NCBI GenBank assembly: GCA_945860295.1
Contig: CAMAQH010000027.1
Span: forward strand, 1 to 51,866
Direction of reading: 5' to 3'
DNA length: 51,866 bases
DNA from: Prosthecobacter debontii
GTDB taxonomy: Bacteria; Verrucomicrobiota; Verrucomicrobiia; Verrucomicrobiales; Verrucomicrobiaceae
Under the pieces are notes generated by a model, which had not been told where the DNA came from, did no database searches, and saw only the letters and a list, made by a program, of their open reading frames with translations. Below, piece after piece: positions 8,101 to 17,548 of this stretch. How positions within the stretch are numbered: position 1 is the stretch's first letter; each line of letters starts with the position of its first letter. Position numbers and translations under genes: made by a program.

Positions 8101-9146
8101 AGGGCAAAGGCAAAGCCGCACCCGTCGTCGCCAATGCACCCATTCCCGGCTCCGTGCTCTTCCCCGATGCCGAAGCGCTCGATCCCGCCGAAAGCGCCCT
8201 TTCTGTCGAAGCCTGGGTCCTGCCAGACACAGCCAGCGGCACCGTCCTTCACCACGGCGGTCCTTCCCGTGGCTATGTTCTCGACATTCGCGATAAGAAA
8301 CCGCAGTGGCACATCCGCAGCGATGGCAAACTCATCACCATCGTCTCCGCCGAAGCCTTGACCGAAGGCTGGCATCACCTCGCAGGCACCCTCAGCACCG
8401 ACGGCAAAATGGCGCTCTATCTCGATGGCAAACTCGTCGCCGAAGGCGCTGGTGCCACCGTGGATGCCAAACCCGCCCGCCCCATGTATCTCGGCAACGG
8501 CGAAGGAGCCACCGAAGGCAGCGCCGGAGCCTACAGCGGCCTGCTGGATCAGTTCGCCCTCTATCACAAAGCACTCACGCCTGCCGAAGTGCAGCAGCGC
8601 TTCGAGTCACCCGATGCGCCGCCCGCCGACGCCGTCCTCGCCTGCAACTTTGACAACGGCGACTCACGCGACAGCACCGCTAACAAACTTCACGGCATCG
8701 GTGCAGGCGTAGAAACCGGCAAAGGCAAAGTCGGAGCCGCCTTGTGGTTCAAGCCTGCTGCCAGTGGCAAAGGCGGCAAAGATGGCGACAAAGCAGGCAG
8801 CTTCGTTAAACACACCTGGGACCGCTTCGTCCCCATCGTCGCCCGCAGCATGGCCCTCGCCGGAAAAACCGTCCTCGTCAGCGGTGCCCCCGACACCATT
8901 GATGAAGAATACGCCTTTGAACGCCTCGCCGCCAAAGACCCCGCCATCCTCAACGAACTCAACGAGCAAAACGAAGCCCTCGAAGGCCGTCGCGGCGCCA
9001 AAATGTGGGCCGTAAACACCGAAACCGGCGAGCAATCCACCGGTCTCGAACTCACCAGCCCACCCGTCTGGGACGGCATCGCCGTCGCGCAGGGCCGCGT
9101 CTATGTGAGCACGATGGATGGTCGCGTGCAGTGCTTTGGGAAGTGA
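5148..9146 (+). CDS. Large secreted PQQ-like beta-propeller protein with nested LamG domain
   Basis: A signal peptide (residues 1-19, cleavage near SSALFA) is followed by a short Rossmann-like segment resembling a SAM-binding fold (VVHVGCTDGKL, residues 36-46), and then by many PQQ/WD-type blades from about residue 170 to 930. A Lys/Gly-rich linker (about 965-990) leads to a LamG/concanavalin-like domain (about 1000-1155, ending GLLDQFALYHKALTPAEV). After it, a typical blade resumes (MWAVNTETGEQSTG to the end), so the LamG domain is inserted inside the propeller. The protein has 1332 residues and is probably periplasmic or surface-located. Such proteins are common in PVC bacteria, but substrate and cofactor are unknown; I do not infer enzymatic activity. 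It is a single gene with its own terminator. Confidence 0.8.
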   Translation: MKRLRLVTCLFLVSSALFADDASDILAQSGVKGGIVVHVGCTDGKLTSALRANEAYQVQGLTKDAAAVSVIRESISKTGGYGAVAVDLWNGKHLPYIENYVNLLVIEDAASVSKEEIDRVLTPLGVAMVKKGGIWEKITKAWPKDMDEWTHYAYDSKGNPTSKDMLVGPPSRMQWVGNPRWSRHHDRMSSVSAKVSAGGRIYYIIDEGSRISILMPAKFVLIARDAFNGTVLWKKPIPEWSTHLWPLKSGPTQLTRRIVAIGDKVYVTMGITDPISCLDGATGKVIRVYEQTKGAEELIMRNGTIYALVNKEAWVLNKDFAVKAQSDQQRVTTEFNWDGKPRHLLAIDADSGKTLWEQEDRIAPITLTLDDKRVVYYNGDGIVSRNVKTGAVNFTTDPTKRRALYEFNFAPRILLHNDVIIYAGGDGSMKGMHADTGKDLWTAPHEKSGYRSLEDVIVAQGLVWNSGNASGNQSGEYRGFDPLTGEKKKSFFPDVPEGTYWFHHRCYMGKATEKYIIPSRTGIEYVDMEKQHWDLNHWVRGACLYGVMPANGLTYAGPHNCACYPEAKLDGMAVMASAPRYPMPANTPDDKRLVKGPAYADAIDEVESAVGDWPTYRSDNARSGSGKSDLKKDLGMAWEVKLTPPLSTTTTAAGLTFVSEVDKHTLHAFDSATGKPAWHFIAGGRIDSPPTYWNGRVFFGGKDGQVYCLRAKDGALVWRFQAAPVMLSHGAWEMMESVWPVHGSVLVEKGLVSCIAGHSCFLDGGLWFYRLDAKTGEMRVKQNYDDKDPDTGGDLNDRHKSLQMPVALNDILSSDGKWTYLRTQKIIDDGKRVEVGPISADFAKQAGAHEGEGAHLFAPMGFLDDSNFHRSYWVYGKSFAGGHGGYFQAGKYAPAGRILVHDDKNVYSYGREAQYYKWTTTMEYTLFSTPKTPPEQAYTLAEATTPRTGNSVVLGPDGQPLANQPKGLEKEGKATKKGDGKGKGKGKGKAAPVVANAPIPGSVLFPDAEALDPAESALSVEAWVLPDTASGTVLHHGGPSRGYVLDIRDKKPQWHIRSDGKLITIVSAEALTEGWHHLAGTLSTDGKMALYLDGKLVAEGAGATVDAKPARPMYLGNGEGATEGSAGAYSGLLDQFALYHKALTPAEVQQRFESPDAPPADAVLACNFDNGDSRDSTANKLHGIGAGVETGKGKVGAALWFKPAASGKGGKDGDKAGSFVKHTWDRFVPIVARSMALAGKTVLVSGAPDTIDEEYAFERLAAKDPAILNELNEQNEALEGRRGAKMWAVNTETGEQSTGLELTSPPVWDGIAVAQGRVYVSTMDGRVQCFGK

Positions 9147-9189
9147 TACCCCGCCAATGCGTGTTCGTTTTCTTCTCGGGGTATTTTTT
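9146..9189 (+). terminator. Rho-independent terminator after the large propeller gene
   Basis: An 8-bp perfect stem (ATACCCCG at 9146-9153 with CGGGGTAT at 9177-9184) is followed by six T (9184-9189). The loop is long (23 nt), which weakens the call. Its position directly after the stop codon supports it. Confidence 0.5.
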
Positions 9190-9339
9190 GCCTGCTCAGA
9201 ACTTGCAGAAGAGTTGAGTCATCCTTGAGCAAAAGGTAACGAAGCAAACCCACATTTATCTGGCTGGGGAAATCCCCATCATTTGCGCCTCTGCTCTTGA
9301 AAAGCCTCCGCGCACTGCCATTCTCCGCCCCTATTCGCC

Positions 9340-10230
9340 ATGGCCTCCCCTTCTCTGCTCATCTATCTCGACGGCAAACTCGTTCCTGAATCCGAGGCTA
9401 AAGTCTCCGTCTTCGACCACGGCCTGCTTTATGGCGACGGCTGTTTTGAAGGCATCCGCATCTACAATGGTCGCGTCTTTCGCCTGACTGAGCATCTCGT
9501 CCGGCTCTATGAAAGCGCGCGCTCGATTTGCCTCACCATCCCGATCAGCATCGAAGAGATGGAGAAGGCCACGGTCGAAACAGTGGCTGCCAACAACCTG
9601 CGCGACGGCTACATCCGCCTGCTGATCACACGCGGCGTAGGACCGCTCGGACTTAATCCTTATCAGTGCCCAAAAGCAGGCATCATCATCATCGCCAGCG
9701 GTATCACACTCTACGCGGCAGAAAAGTATGAGACGGGCTTGAATTTGATCACCTGCGCGACACGCCGCCCGACACCAGCGGCTCTCAGCCCGCAGGTGAA
9801 GAGCCTGAACTACCTGAACAATATCATGGCCAAGATCGAGTGCATCCAAGCCGGATGTGAAGAAGGCATCATGCTCAATGAACAGGGCTACGTGGCCGAA
9901 TGCACGGGCGACAATGTCTTCGTGATCAAGAACGGCCAAGTCTATACACCCACCATCGCCAGTGGTGCCCTCAATGGCATCACCCGCATGGCCGTCATCG
10001 AAGTCATGCGTGAAATGGGCCTCCAGATCCATGAGATCACCATGACTCGTCATGAGATCTACACCGCCGACGAATGTTTTCTCACTGGCACCGCTGCCGA
10101 GGTCATCCCTGCCGTGCAGTATGACCGCCGCCCTGTCGGCGATGGCAAGCCAGGGACACTAACGGCTGAGATCATCAAGCGTTTCAAGGTGCTAGCGAAT
10201 AGCACGGGTACTCCAGTCCCATACCAATGA
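9340..10230 (+). CDS. ilvE: Branched-chain amino acid aminotransferase (class IV)
   Basis: This PLP enzyme transfers the amino group between glutamate and the keto acids of valine, leucine and isoleucine. The 296-residue protein has the class IV fold markers: DHGLLYGDGCFEGIRIYNG near residue 28, an arginine-rich HLVRLYESA segment, the PLP lysine in VKSLNYLNNIMAKIE near residue 155, and the signature GYVAECTGDNVFVIKNG near 184. The C-terminal LTGTAAEVIPAV segment is also conserved. The KSLNYLNN form is the version found in archaeal-type/short IlvE. D-amino acid transaminase or aminodeoxychorismate lyase are less likely alternatives. thyA follows after a 71-base repeat-containing spacer. Confidence 0.88.
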   Translation: MASPSLLIYLDGKLVPESEAKVSVFDHGLLYGDGCFEGIRIYNGRVFRLTEHLVRLYESARSICLTIPISIEEMEKATVETVAANNLRDGYIRLLITRGVGPLGLNPYQCPKAGIIIIASGITLYAAEKYETGLNLITCATRRPTPAALSPQVKSLNYLNNIMAKIECIQAGCEEGIMLNEQGYVAECTGDNVFVIKNGQVYTPTIASGALNGITRMAVIEVMREMGLQIHEITMTRHEIYTADECFLTGTAAEVIPAVQYDRRPVGDGKPGTLTAEIIKRFKVLANSTGTPVPYQ

Positions 10231-10264
10231 CGAAATCCAAATGACGAACGCTTGCGTTCTCCAC

Positions 10265-10299
10265 TCGTCATTCGTCACTCGTCATTCTTCATTCGTCAT
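10265..10299. repeat. TCGTCAT heptamer array in the thyA leader
   Basis: Five head-to-tail heptamers (TCGTCAT, TCGTCAC, TCGTCAT, TCTTCAT, TCGTCAT) end two bases before the thyA start codon. The inverted form ATGACGA occurs at 10227-10233 and 10241-10247, and a small hairpin GAACGC-TT-GCGTTC lies at 10246-10259, so the spacer can fold back on itself. The array occupies the place where a ribosome binding site would be; none is visible. The inverse-strand form of the same heptamer appears inside a cytochrome gene at 34537-34564. Confidence 0.8.
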
Positions 10300-10301
10300 T
10301 T

Positions 10302-11099
10302 ATGCTCGAATACCAACGCCTCCTTCATAAAGTCCTCACCCACGGCAGCTACCGTGAGGACCGCACGGGCACTGGTGCCTATTCCGTTTTTGGCGAGCAG
10401 AGCCGCTATGATCTCTGCGCAGGATTCCCCATCGTCACCACCAAGAAGCTTCATCTTCGCAGCATCATTCATGAACTTCTTTGGTTCCTCAGTGGCGACA
10501 CCAACATTCGTTATCTCCAGGAAAACAAAGTCAGCATCTGGGACGAATGGGCAGATGAAAATGGCGACCTCGGCCCCGTCTATGGTGCGCAGTGGCGACG
10601 CTGGCAGGGTGCACCCGGAGCCGAGCCCATTGATCAAATCAAAAAGCTCATCGAAGGCATCAAGACCAATCCCTACAGCCGCAGACACATTGTCAGCGCC
10701 TGGAATGTAGCTGTCGTCGATCAGATGGCATTGCCACCCTGCCACTGCCTGTTTCAGTTCTTCGTCGCCGAGGGCAAACTCAGTTGTCAGCTCTACCAAC
10801 GCAGCGCCGACCTCTTCCTGGGCGTGCCCTTCAACATCGCTAGCTACGCCGTCCTCACCCTCATGGTCGCTCAGGTCTGCGACCTCCAGCCCGGCGAGTT
10901 CGTCCACACCTTTGGCGACCTCCATCTCTACTCGAATCATATCGAGCAGGCCAAGCTCCAACTCACCCGCGAACCACGTGCTCTTCCCGTGATGACATTG
11001 AACCCCGACGTGAAAGATCTCTTCGATTTCAAATACGAAGACTTCACTCTCGAAGGTTACGATCCGCACCCTGCCATCAAAGCAGCGATCTCCGTGTAG
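10302..11099 (+). CDS. thyA: Thymidylate synthase
   Basis: ThyA methylates dUMP to dTMP using methylene-tetrahydrofolate. The 265-residue protein has all key regions: the N-terminal phosphate-binding arginine (YREDRTGTG, residue 18 onward), the Trp-rich [12 protein letters not shown] segment, the catalytic cysteine in [14 protein letters not shown] near residue 147, [19 protein letters not shown], and [12 protein letters not shown]. The length equals E. coli ThyA. Start ATG 10302 is preceded by repeats, with no Shine-Dalgarno-like sequence. It converges with dsbD with a 34-base gap. Its presence means the organism does not rely on the flavin-dependent ThyX alone. Confidence 0.95.
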   Translation: MLEYQRLLHKVLTHGSYREDRTGTGAYSVFGEQSRYDLCAGFPIVTTKKLHLRSIIHELLWFLSGDTNIRYLQENKVSIWDEWADENGDLGPVYGAQWRRWQGAPGAEPIDQIKKLIEGIKTNPYSRRHIVSAWNVAVVDQMALPPCHCLFQFFVAEGKLSCQLYQRSADLFLGVPFNIASYAVLTLMVAQVCDLQPGEFVHTFGDLHLYSNHIEQAKLQLTREPRALPVMTLNPDVKDLFDFKYEDFTLEGYDPHPAIKAAISV

Positions 11100-11133
11100 C
11101 ATTGAGCACGGACTTCCAGAATGGACTACTACG

Positions 11134-12933
11134 CTACTTGATCTGTCCCATTGCTGACGAGACATTCTCCACGCTTAGTAATTCTGGCAGAATAACAGGC
11201 TCCGGTTTGCCGGGAAGATAGAGTACATTCACGGGCACGGCGGCTTTACCAAGATCAGACAAGGCTTTGGTGATGCGCGGGTCTTCGTTGGTCCAATCGG
11301 CCTTAAGCAGAACAATCTTCTTGTCGGTGATGAGCTTCTGCAAAGCAGCATCTTTATAAACACGCTTGTTCACTTGGCAGGTGAAGCACCATTTGGCGGT
11401 GTAGTCGATATAGACCGCCTTTCCCTCAGCGCGCAATTGCTCAGCTTTCTCTGGTGACCAGGCTTCCCAGGTCAGCCCCCCTTCGACATGGCTAGCTTCA
11501 CTGGCTGCACCTTTCTCCACCTTTGGCCAACCAAATGTTAGTCCACCGATGAGGCATCCAAGAGTCAGGATGACGGCGATTAAACGAGTGCGTGCAGGCT
11601 TGTGCGGCAAGGACCAGCGGCCATAGATCCAGCAGCCGAGAGCGATGATGACGAGACTGAAAAGCAGGAAGAGCATGGGCTGACCTTCGATCATGCCCGT
11701 TAGCACCCAGGCGAGGAAAGCGACGGTGCCAAAGAGCAGGAAGGACATGGCTTGTTTGAAGCTTTCCATCCAAGCACCGGGACGTGGCAGGGCTGAGACG
11801 AGACTTGGCACAAGGGAAAGCACGAGGAACGGACTGGCGAGTCCAATACCAATCATGGTGAACATCAGCATCGCTTGCAGTGCAGGCAGCGTGACGGTGT
11901 AGCCAAGGGCTGAACCCAGAAAAGGTGCTGAACAAGGCGTGGCCACAACGGTCGCGAGTAATCCAGAAAAGAATGATCCACTGAGACCATGCTGGGATTG
12001 AAGATTAGCACCAACGCCAATAGCTGAAGCACCGATCTCAAACAGACCTGCCATGTTTAAACCAAAGATGAGAAAGAAGGCACAGAGACCATAGACGAAG
12101 CCGGGGGACTGAAGTTGAAAGCCCCATGTTTTCCCCAAAGCGATGACGAGTCCACCCAATGCCCAGAAGCAAAGCAAGATACCAAAGGTGTAAGCAAGAC
12201 CGTGCAGTAAGACCTGCTTCTTATCTTCACCCGCTTGCTGAACGACACTCATGATCTTGATGCCGAGCACCGGAAAAACGCAGGGCATGATGTTGAGGAT
12301 CAATCCACCAATAAAGGCAAAGACAAGATAACCAAAAAAGGAACGCTTGACGGGTTTGCCGACTGATTCAGTCACTGGTGCTGGAGCAGGGGTTGTAGCC
12401 TTACCAAATATCTCTGCCATGGCTGGATCAATCTCGGCCTTATCCGCCATTTCGATCGTCAGTTTCGCTTCAGGCTTCACTGGCATGCAGTTTTGTGGAT
12501 CGCAGGTAAGAGCATCCACTTTAACAGAGATCTCCTGCGCGGCACCTGGCTTGCCAGCAGGTGTGATCTTGGCTGGTAGATACACCGTGCCATCGTATCC
12601 GTGGGACTTCTTACCATCTGTGGACTCCACTTCATGAGTGTCTGGCCAAGGCAGTTCTTCAATGGTCCATCCCTCTGGCAACGTCCACTTAAGGCGCGTG
12701 GGTTTTCCGATCACATCCGGCGGCAAAACTTTACCATAAGTATGCCAGTGCTCCTGATGCACCAGTTTCACCGCCACGCGAAAGGATTGACCAGGAGCGG
12801 CAACTTTAACTTCAGAGATAATAGAGGCAGTGACCTTGGCCGTATCCTCACCACCGGCTGGATTGAGCTGGCCACTCGCCGGGCGCAGTAAGAAAAGAGA
12901 AAGTAGGAGGAGACGAGTGACGGGGTGATTCAT
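11134..12933 (-). CDS. dsbD: Thiol:disulfide interchange protein DsbD (reductant transporter)
   Basis: DsbD passes electrons from cytoplasmic thioredoxin across the inner membrane to periplasmic thiol proteins and cytochrome c maturation. The 599-residue product has a signal peptide (1-21), an N-terminal immunoglobulin-like domain ending around CDPQNC (near residue 143), and a membrane core of about eight helices (about 195-480) opening with MPCVFPVLGIKIMSVV near 216. A C-terminal thioredoxin-like domain has the CxxC site KWCFTCQVNKRVY near 514. All three cysteine pairs of the cascade are therefore present. It is divergent from the cytochrome DUF1549 gene, which fits a role in keeping c-type haem cysteines reduced, though that link is inference. 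Confidence 0.9.
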   Translation of the reverse strand: MNHPVTRLLLLSLFLLRPASGQLNPAGGEDTAKVTASIISEVKVAAPGQSFRVAVKLVHQEHWHTYGKVLPPDVIGKPTRLKWTLPEGWTIEELPWPDTHEVESTDGKKSHGYDGTVYLPAKITPAGKPGAAQEISVKVDALTCDPQNCMPVKPEAKLTIEMADKAEIDPAMAEIFGKATTPAPAPVTESVGKPVKRSFFGYLVFAFIGGLILNIMPCVFPVLGIKIMSVVQQAGEDKKQVLLHGLAYTFGILLCFWALGGLVIALGKTWGFQLQSPGFVYGLCAFFLIFGLNMAGLFEIGASAIGVGANLQSQHGLSGSFFSGLLATVVATPCSAPFLGSALGYTVTLPALQAMLMFTMIGIGLASPFLVLSLVPSLVSALPRPGAWMESFKQAMSFLLFGTVAFLAWVLTGMIEGQPMLFLLFSLVIIALGCWIYGRWSLPHKPARTRLIAVILTLGCLIGGLTFGWPKVEKGAASEASHVEGGLTWEAWSPEKAEQLRAEGKAVYIDYTAKWCFTCQVNKRVYKDAALQKLITDKKIVLLKADWTNEDPRITKALSDLGKAAVPVNVLYLPGKPEPVILPELLSVENVSSAMGQIK

Positions 12934-13075
12934 ATGATTCAGCTAATACAAGACAGCGGCTCATTAAATATTCCAACACTGTTATCAAACCCACGAAAAC
13001 TCGCATGTTACCTGTGATGTTTGAATACTCCATGCCAGCGGACATGAGAATCCATAGGCTACAGCGTATGAATGC

Positions 13076-16075
13076 ATGATGCTGAAGCCACTCCTTCTCC
13101 TGAGCCTCACCGCGCATGTTGCTGGTGCGCTGGATTTTGTAAAAGACATCCAGCCCATATTTGCTGAGCACTGCTATTCCTGCCACGGTCCACACAAGCA
13201 AGAAGCTGCGCTGCGACTTGATCACAAACCCAGTGCGCTGAAGGGCGGTGACTTCGGTCTGGCAATCAAACCCGGACATGGTGCTGAATCTGTTCTCGTC
13301 CTGGCTATCGGTGGCAAGATTCCAAAAATGCAAATGCCACGCAAAGGTGATCCCCTGACGCATGAGCAAATTTCGACAATCAAAGCGTGGATCGACGCGG
13401 GTGCCGAATGGCCGGATAGCGCCAGCGTAAAACTACAGACGAAAACGGATCACTGGGCTTTCAAATCACCCGTGAAACTGCCCACGCCAAAGAACGCGAC
13501 GCATCCCATTGACGCCTTCATCCAACAGCGACTTGCCAAAGAGGGAATGAAGCCTGCCACTAAGGCTGCGCCAGCGACACTGATACGCAGGCTGTATTTA
13601 GATCTCGTCGGGCTACCGCCGTCATCGGAGGAGATGGCGCGCCACAGTCAGACCGGTCTGACGAGTCTGACCTCACTCATCGACGAACTCCTAGCCTCAA
13701 ATCATTACGGCGAACGCTGGGCTCGCCAATGGCTTGATGCCGCTCATTACGCCGACTCGAACGGTTATGAAAAAGACCCGATGCGATTCATTTGGTTCTA
13801 TCGAGACTGGGTAATCAATGCCTTCAATCGCGATCTGCCTTATGATCAATTCATCATCGAGCAAATCGCTGGAGATCAACTCCCCAATGCCACTCAGGAT
13901 CAAATCGTGGCCACAGGATTCTTGCGCAACACCATGATCAATGAAGAAGGTGGAGTGAACCCAGAGCAATTCCGCATGGAGGCGATGTTTGATCGCATGG
14001 ATACCGTCGGCAAAAGCGTGCTCGGCCTGACCATCGGCTGCACTCAATGTCACAATCATAAATACGATCCAATCACTCAAGAGGAGTATTATCGGATGTT
14101 CGCCTTCCTGAATAACGACAATGAACCCTGGCGCGTGGTTTACACGGCAAAGGAACAAATGCAGCGCACTCAGCTTCTGCTACGCATCGGCGAATTGGAA
14201 TCCAAACTGATGCACGATCATGGCGACTGGAAACAGCGCCTGTCGCAATGGATTAGCACTCTCCATAAGCCCGCAAGCTGGAGCACGCTCCGCTTTGTCG
14301 ATGATCCATCCGGCGGTGAAAAAGCCATCGTTCAAGCTGATGGCAGCATCTTAGCGCAAGGCTACGCGCCGACTAAATCGCATGCGAAGTTTGTCGTAGA
14401 TTTAAAAACGGCAACGACGATCAACGCCTTTCGTCTGGAGCTGATGAATGATCCCAATCTGCCCGCCTACGGCCCTGGGCGCTCGCAAAAAGGCACAGCA
14501 GCACTCACAGAGTTCACTGCGGAGATGAAGATCAACGGTAAGATGACATCGCTGAAGTTTGTCAAAGCAACTGCCGATTTTGGTGAAACAGAGAATAGTC
14601 CTTTGGCGCCTTTTGCGCGTGATCAGGATTTGGAGAAAGACAAGCGTGTCACAGGACCAATCAGCTACGCTATTGATGGAAACGACAAAACAGCCTGGGG
14701 AATCAATGCAGGACCAGGTCGCCGCAATGTGCCGCGCAATGCAGTCTTTGTTCTGGAGAAGCCGATTCAAGTGAAATCCAAAGATGAACTCACTGTCGGC
14801 ATCAAAATGAATCATGGTGGATGGAACAGTGATGACCTGCAAACCATGAACCTGGGGCGATACCGCATCAGCGCTAGCTCCGCAGCAGATGCCGAGGCCG
14901 ATCCCCTTCCCCCGCAGATGCGAGAGTGGATTAAAAAAGGCCGACTCAATACCGAACAGGAACGGGCACTCTTCACTCAGTTCCGCACCAGCATTGCCGA
15001 ATGGAAGCCGATCAATGAAGAGATCGAAGCTTTATGGAAGCAGCACCCTGAAGGCACCACCTCTCTCGTGCTCGATGCACGCGAGCAGCCACGCATGACC
15101 GCCGTGTTAAAGCGCGGCGACTTTCTAAAGCCTGCTGAAACCGTCGAAGCGGGTGTGCCTGCGATGCTTAATCCGCTGCCAAAGAAGGCAGACAGCTCTC
15201 GCCTCACCTTTGCTCGCTGGCTGGTTTCCCGCGAGGCCCCGACCACTGCGCGCGCCATCGTGAATCGCGTCTGGCAGTCTTACTTCGGCATTGGTTTGGT
15301 CGAGACACCTGAGGACTTCGGCACGCAGGGTGCCAAGCCTAGCCACCCCGAATTACTCGACTGGTTGGCCTGCGACTTCATGGATCACGGCTGGTCGCTC
15401 AAGCACCTGCACAGACTCATCGTCACCAGTGACACTTATCAGCAAGACAGCAAAGTCAGCGCCAAGCTTCTCGATAAAGATCCCTACAACCGACTGCTTG
15501 CTCGTGGTCCGCGATTCCGCGTCGAAGGCGAGATCGTGCGCGACATCCAACTCGCGGTGAGCGGCTTACTCAATCCCGCCATCGGCGGTCGCGGAGTGAT
15601 GCCACCAGCACCTCTGCACCTGTTTGAAAAGCCCGCAAGCTACGCGCCTTTTCCGTGGAAGGTGGAGGCGGACTCACAGAAGTATCGCCGCAGCGTTTAT
15701 GTCTTCCGCCGTCGCAGCACCCCATATCCCTTCCTCAGTACCTTTGACGTGCCGAATGGTGAGGCCTCTTGCATCAAACGCGCCCGCAGCAACACGCCCC
15801 TACAAGCACTGATGACGCTGAATGAAACGCTCAGCATGGAAGCCTCTGAGCATCTGGCGAAACGCATGACCGACAGAGCGAAAGGCGACGATACGGCTGC
15901 CATCATTGAAGGATTCAAACTCTGCACCTCGCGCTCACCGACAGCCAAAGAGCGGTCCCTTTTACTCAGCCTTCTCAAACAGCAACGCAGCGCTCATAAA
16001 CCCGACTCCATCCCACCGATGGTCACACTCGCCCGAGTGCTGCTAAATCTCGATGAAACCATCACCAAAGAGTAA
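13076..16075 (+). CDS. PSCyt1/DUF1549/DUF1553 cytochrome protein
   Basis: A secreted protein of 999 residues typical of PVC bacteria. It has a signal peptide (1-18) and the cytochrome-like PSCyt1 domain with haem motif CYSCH at residues 33-37. A DUF1549 region spans about 140-350, including [18 protein letters not shown] and a second haem-type motif CTQCH near 321. A middle module follows (about 400-610), then DUF1553 from about 710 ([20 protein letters not shown]) to the end. The biochemical role of the family is not established; an electron-transfer role is inferred from the haem motifs. The start could be 13076 or the adjacent ATG 13079. A palindromic repeat is read through as [12 protein letters not shown] near residue 190. 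The DUF1501 gene follows after 4 bases. Confidence 0.88.
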   Translation: MMLKPLLLLSLTAHVAGALDFVKDIQPIFAEHCYSCHGPHKQEAALRLDHKPSALKGGDFGLAIKPGHGAESVLVLAIGGKIPKMQMPRKGDPLTHEQISTIKAWIDAGAEWPDSASVKLQTKTDHWAFKSPVKLPTPKNATHPIDAFIQQRLAKEGMKPATKAAPATLIRRLYLDLVGLPPSSEEMARHSQTGLTSLTSLIDELLASNHYGERWARQWLDAAHYADSNGYEKDPMRFIWFYRDWVINAFNRDLPYDQFIIEQIAGDQLPNATQDQIVATGFLRNTMINEEGGVNPEQFRMEAMFDRMDTVGKSVLGLTIGCTQCHNHKYDPITQEEYYRMFAFLNNDNEPWRVVYTAKEQMQRTQLLLRIGELESKLMHDHGDWKQRLSQWISTLHKPASWSTLRFVDDPSGGEKAIVQADGSILAQGYAPTKSHAKFVVDLKTATTINAFRLELMNDPNLPAYGPGRSQKGTAALTEFTAEMKINGKMTSLKFVKATADFGETENSPLAPFARDQDLEKDKRVTGPISYAIDGNDKTAWGINAGPGRRNVPRNAVFVLEKPIQVKSKDELTVGIKMNHGGWNSDDLQTMNLGRYRISASSAADAEADPLPPQMREWIKKGRLNTEQERALFTQFRTSIAEWKPINEEIEALWKQHPEGTTSLVLDAREQPRMTAVLKRGDFLKPAETVEAGVPAMLNPLPKKADSSRLTFARWLVSREAPTTARAIVNRVWQSYFGIGLVETPEDFGTQGAKPSHPELLDWLACDFMDHGWSLKHLHRLIVTSDTYQQDSKVSAKLLDKDPYNRLLARGPRFRVEGEIVRDIQLAVSGLLNPAIGGRGVMPPAPLHLFEKPASYAPFPWKVEADSQKYRRSVYVFRRRSTPYPFLSTFDVPNGEASCIKRARSNTPLQALMTLNETLSMEASEHLAKRMTDRAKGDDTAAIIEGFKLCTSRSPTAKERSLLLSLLKQQRSAHKPDSIPPMVTLARVLLNLDETITKE
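13645..13676. repeat. Coding palindromic repeat (GTCAGACC/GGTCTGAC type)
   Basis: The centre is a 16-bp perfect palindrome (13647-13662), followed by a partial further copy (GAGTCTGACC). It lies inside the DUF1549 cytochrome gene and is translated as a [10 protein letters not shown] segment. A similar element in the same reading phase occurs at 33659-33700 in another cytochrome gene. Confidence 0.65.
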
Positions 16076-16079
16076 CGTC

Positions 16080-17504
16080 ATGAACTTCACCCGAGAAATT
16101 CAATCCGAATACGCGCGCTATTTGTCTCGTCGCTGGTTCTTCAAAGAATGCGGCGTTGGCATGGCCTCACTCGCTGCGATGGATCTCATGCGCACGAATG
16201 CAGCGCCTGCACCGATCAGCCCTCTCGCTCAAAAGAACCCGCATTACGGAGCCAAGGCAAAGCGTGTGATCTACCTTTTCATGGGCGGCGCGCCGAGTCA
16301 TCTGGAGCTGTTCGATAACAAGCCCGAACTTGCCAAATGGGACGGTAAGCTGCCACCAGCAGATCTTCTGAAAGGCTATCGAGCGGCTTTCATTAATCCG
16401 AACAGCAAACTACTCGCCCCCAAGTTTAAGTTCGCCAAGCACGGTCAAAGTGGAACTGAACTGAGCGAGCTGCTGCCACACACAGCCAAGATCGCCGATG
16501 ATCTGACAATCGTGCGCTCAATGAAGACGGATGCTTTTAATCATGCGCCCGCGCAGATCCTGATGAGCACTGGATCACAGATCTTTGGACGGCCCAGTTT
16601 TGGTGCATGGACGCTTTATGGACTCGGCACAGAGAACCAAGACTTGCCTGGATATGTTGTCATGCAAAGCGGGCAGAAGGGTCCAAGCGGCGGCATGTCG
16701 AACTTCGGCTGTGGCTTCCTGCCCACTGTTTATCAGGGCGTGCCTTTTCGCAGCAGCGGCGAGCCTGTGCTCTTTCTGAGCAATCCCAAAGGCGTGACTG
16801 ACACCCTTCAGCGGCAGACATTGGATACTCTGAAAAAGCTCAATGAAGAGCGGCTCAATGTCGTGGGTGACCCTGAAATTGCTTCGCGCATCAATAGCTT
16901 TGAACTTGCCTACCGTATGCAAAAGACGGCACCAGAGGTCATGGATATTGGCCAGGAACCACAGCACATCCTCGACATGTATGGAGCCAAACCGGGCGAA
17001 CCATCCTTTGCCAGCAACTGCCTACTGGCGCGACGCTTGATTGAAAGTGGTGTGCGTTTTGTTCAGCTTTTCCACGAAGCTTGGGATCATCACGGCGGCC
17101 TGACTGGTGGGCTGAAGCAGCAGTGTGGTCTAACCGATCAACCCTGCGCTGCTCTGGTACAAGATCTCAAACAACGCGGCTTACTCGAAGACACGATTGT
17201 CATCTGGGGCGGAGAATTCGGACGAACTCCGATGGTGCAAGGCGACAGTGATGGGCGCGATCATCACCCGAATGCTTTCACCATGTGGTTCGCTGGTGGC
17301 GGGATGAAGCCAGGACTCACTCTCGGAGCCAGCGATGAGTTTGGTTTCAATGTGACAGAAGACGCTGTGCATGTGCATGACCTTCATGCCACGCTTCAAC
17401 ATCTACTCGGATTTGATCACACCAAGCTTGCTGTGAAATTCCAAGGACTCGACATGCGCCTCACCAACGTGCACGGCGAACTGGTGCCGAAGATGCTGGC
17501 ATGA
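16080..17504 (+). CDS. DUF1501 secreted protein (sulfatase-like fold)
   Basis: The 474-residue DUF1501 protein almost always sits beside a DUF1549/DUF1553 cytochrome, as here (4-base gap). The N-terminus has a twin-arginine-like motif ([19 protein letters not shown]), so it may be exported folded by the Tat system. Conserved segments are [19 protein letters not shown], the metal-site-like HEAWDHHGG, and [21 protein letters not shown], which resembles alkaline phosphatase/sulfatase folds. No activity is established for the family. ATG 16080 was chosen because the longer frame from 16053 overlaps the upstream gene and would place 9 extra residues before the Tat region. The gene converges with gyrA; a strong hairpin separates them. 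Confidence 0.87.
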   Translation: MNFTREIQSEYARYLSRRWFFKECGVGMASLAAMDLMRTNAAPAPISPLAQKNPHYGAKAKRVIYLFMGGAPSHLELFDNKPELAKWDGKLPPADLLKGYRAAFINPNSKLLAPKFKFAKHGQSGTELSELLPHTAKIADDLTIVRSMKTDAFNHAPAQILMSTGSQIFGRPSFGAWTLYGLGTENQDLPGYVVMQSGQKGPSGGMSNFGCGFLPTVYQGVPFRSSGEPVLFLSNPKGVTDTLQRQTLDTLKKLNEERLNVVGDPEIASRINSFELAYRMQKTAPEVMDIGQEPQHILDMYGAKPGEPSFASNCLLARRLIESGVRFVQLFHEAWDHHGGLTGGLKQQCGLTDQPCAALVQDLKQRGLLEDTIVIWGGEFGRTPMVQGDSDGRDHHPNAFTMWFAGGGMKPGLTLGASDEFGFNVTEDAVHVHDLHATLQHLLGFDHTKLAVKFQGLDMRLTNVHGELVPKMLA

Positions 17505-17505
17505 G

Positions 17506-17533
17506 GCCAGAGCAGCCGTTTAGCTGCTCTGGC
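17506..17533. terminator. Hairpin between convergent DUF1501 and gyrA genes
   Basis: An 11-bp perfect stem (GCCAGAGCAGC at 17506-17516 with GCTGCTCTGGC at 17523-17533) closes a 6-nt loop. No T run follows on either strand, so it could be a stem acting as a bidirectional terminator or RNA 3' end stabiliser rather than a classical intrinsic terminator. It starts 1 base after the DUF1501 stop and ends 15 bases before the gyrA stop. Confidence 0.5.
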
Positions 17534-17548
17534 TCAAAATCTACATTC

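Noticed and set aside
9190-9339. tRNA or structured leader before ilvE
   Set aside because: A GGGGAAATCCCC hairpin is present, but no cloverleaf, T-box or leader-peptide pattern was found.
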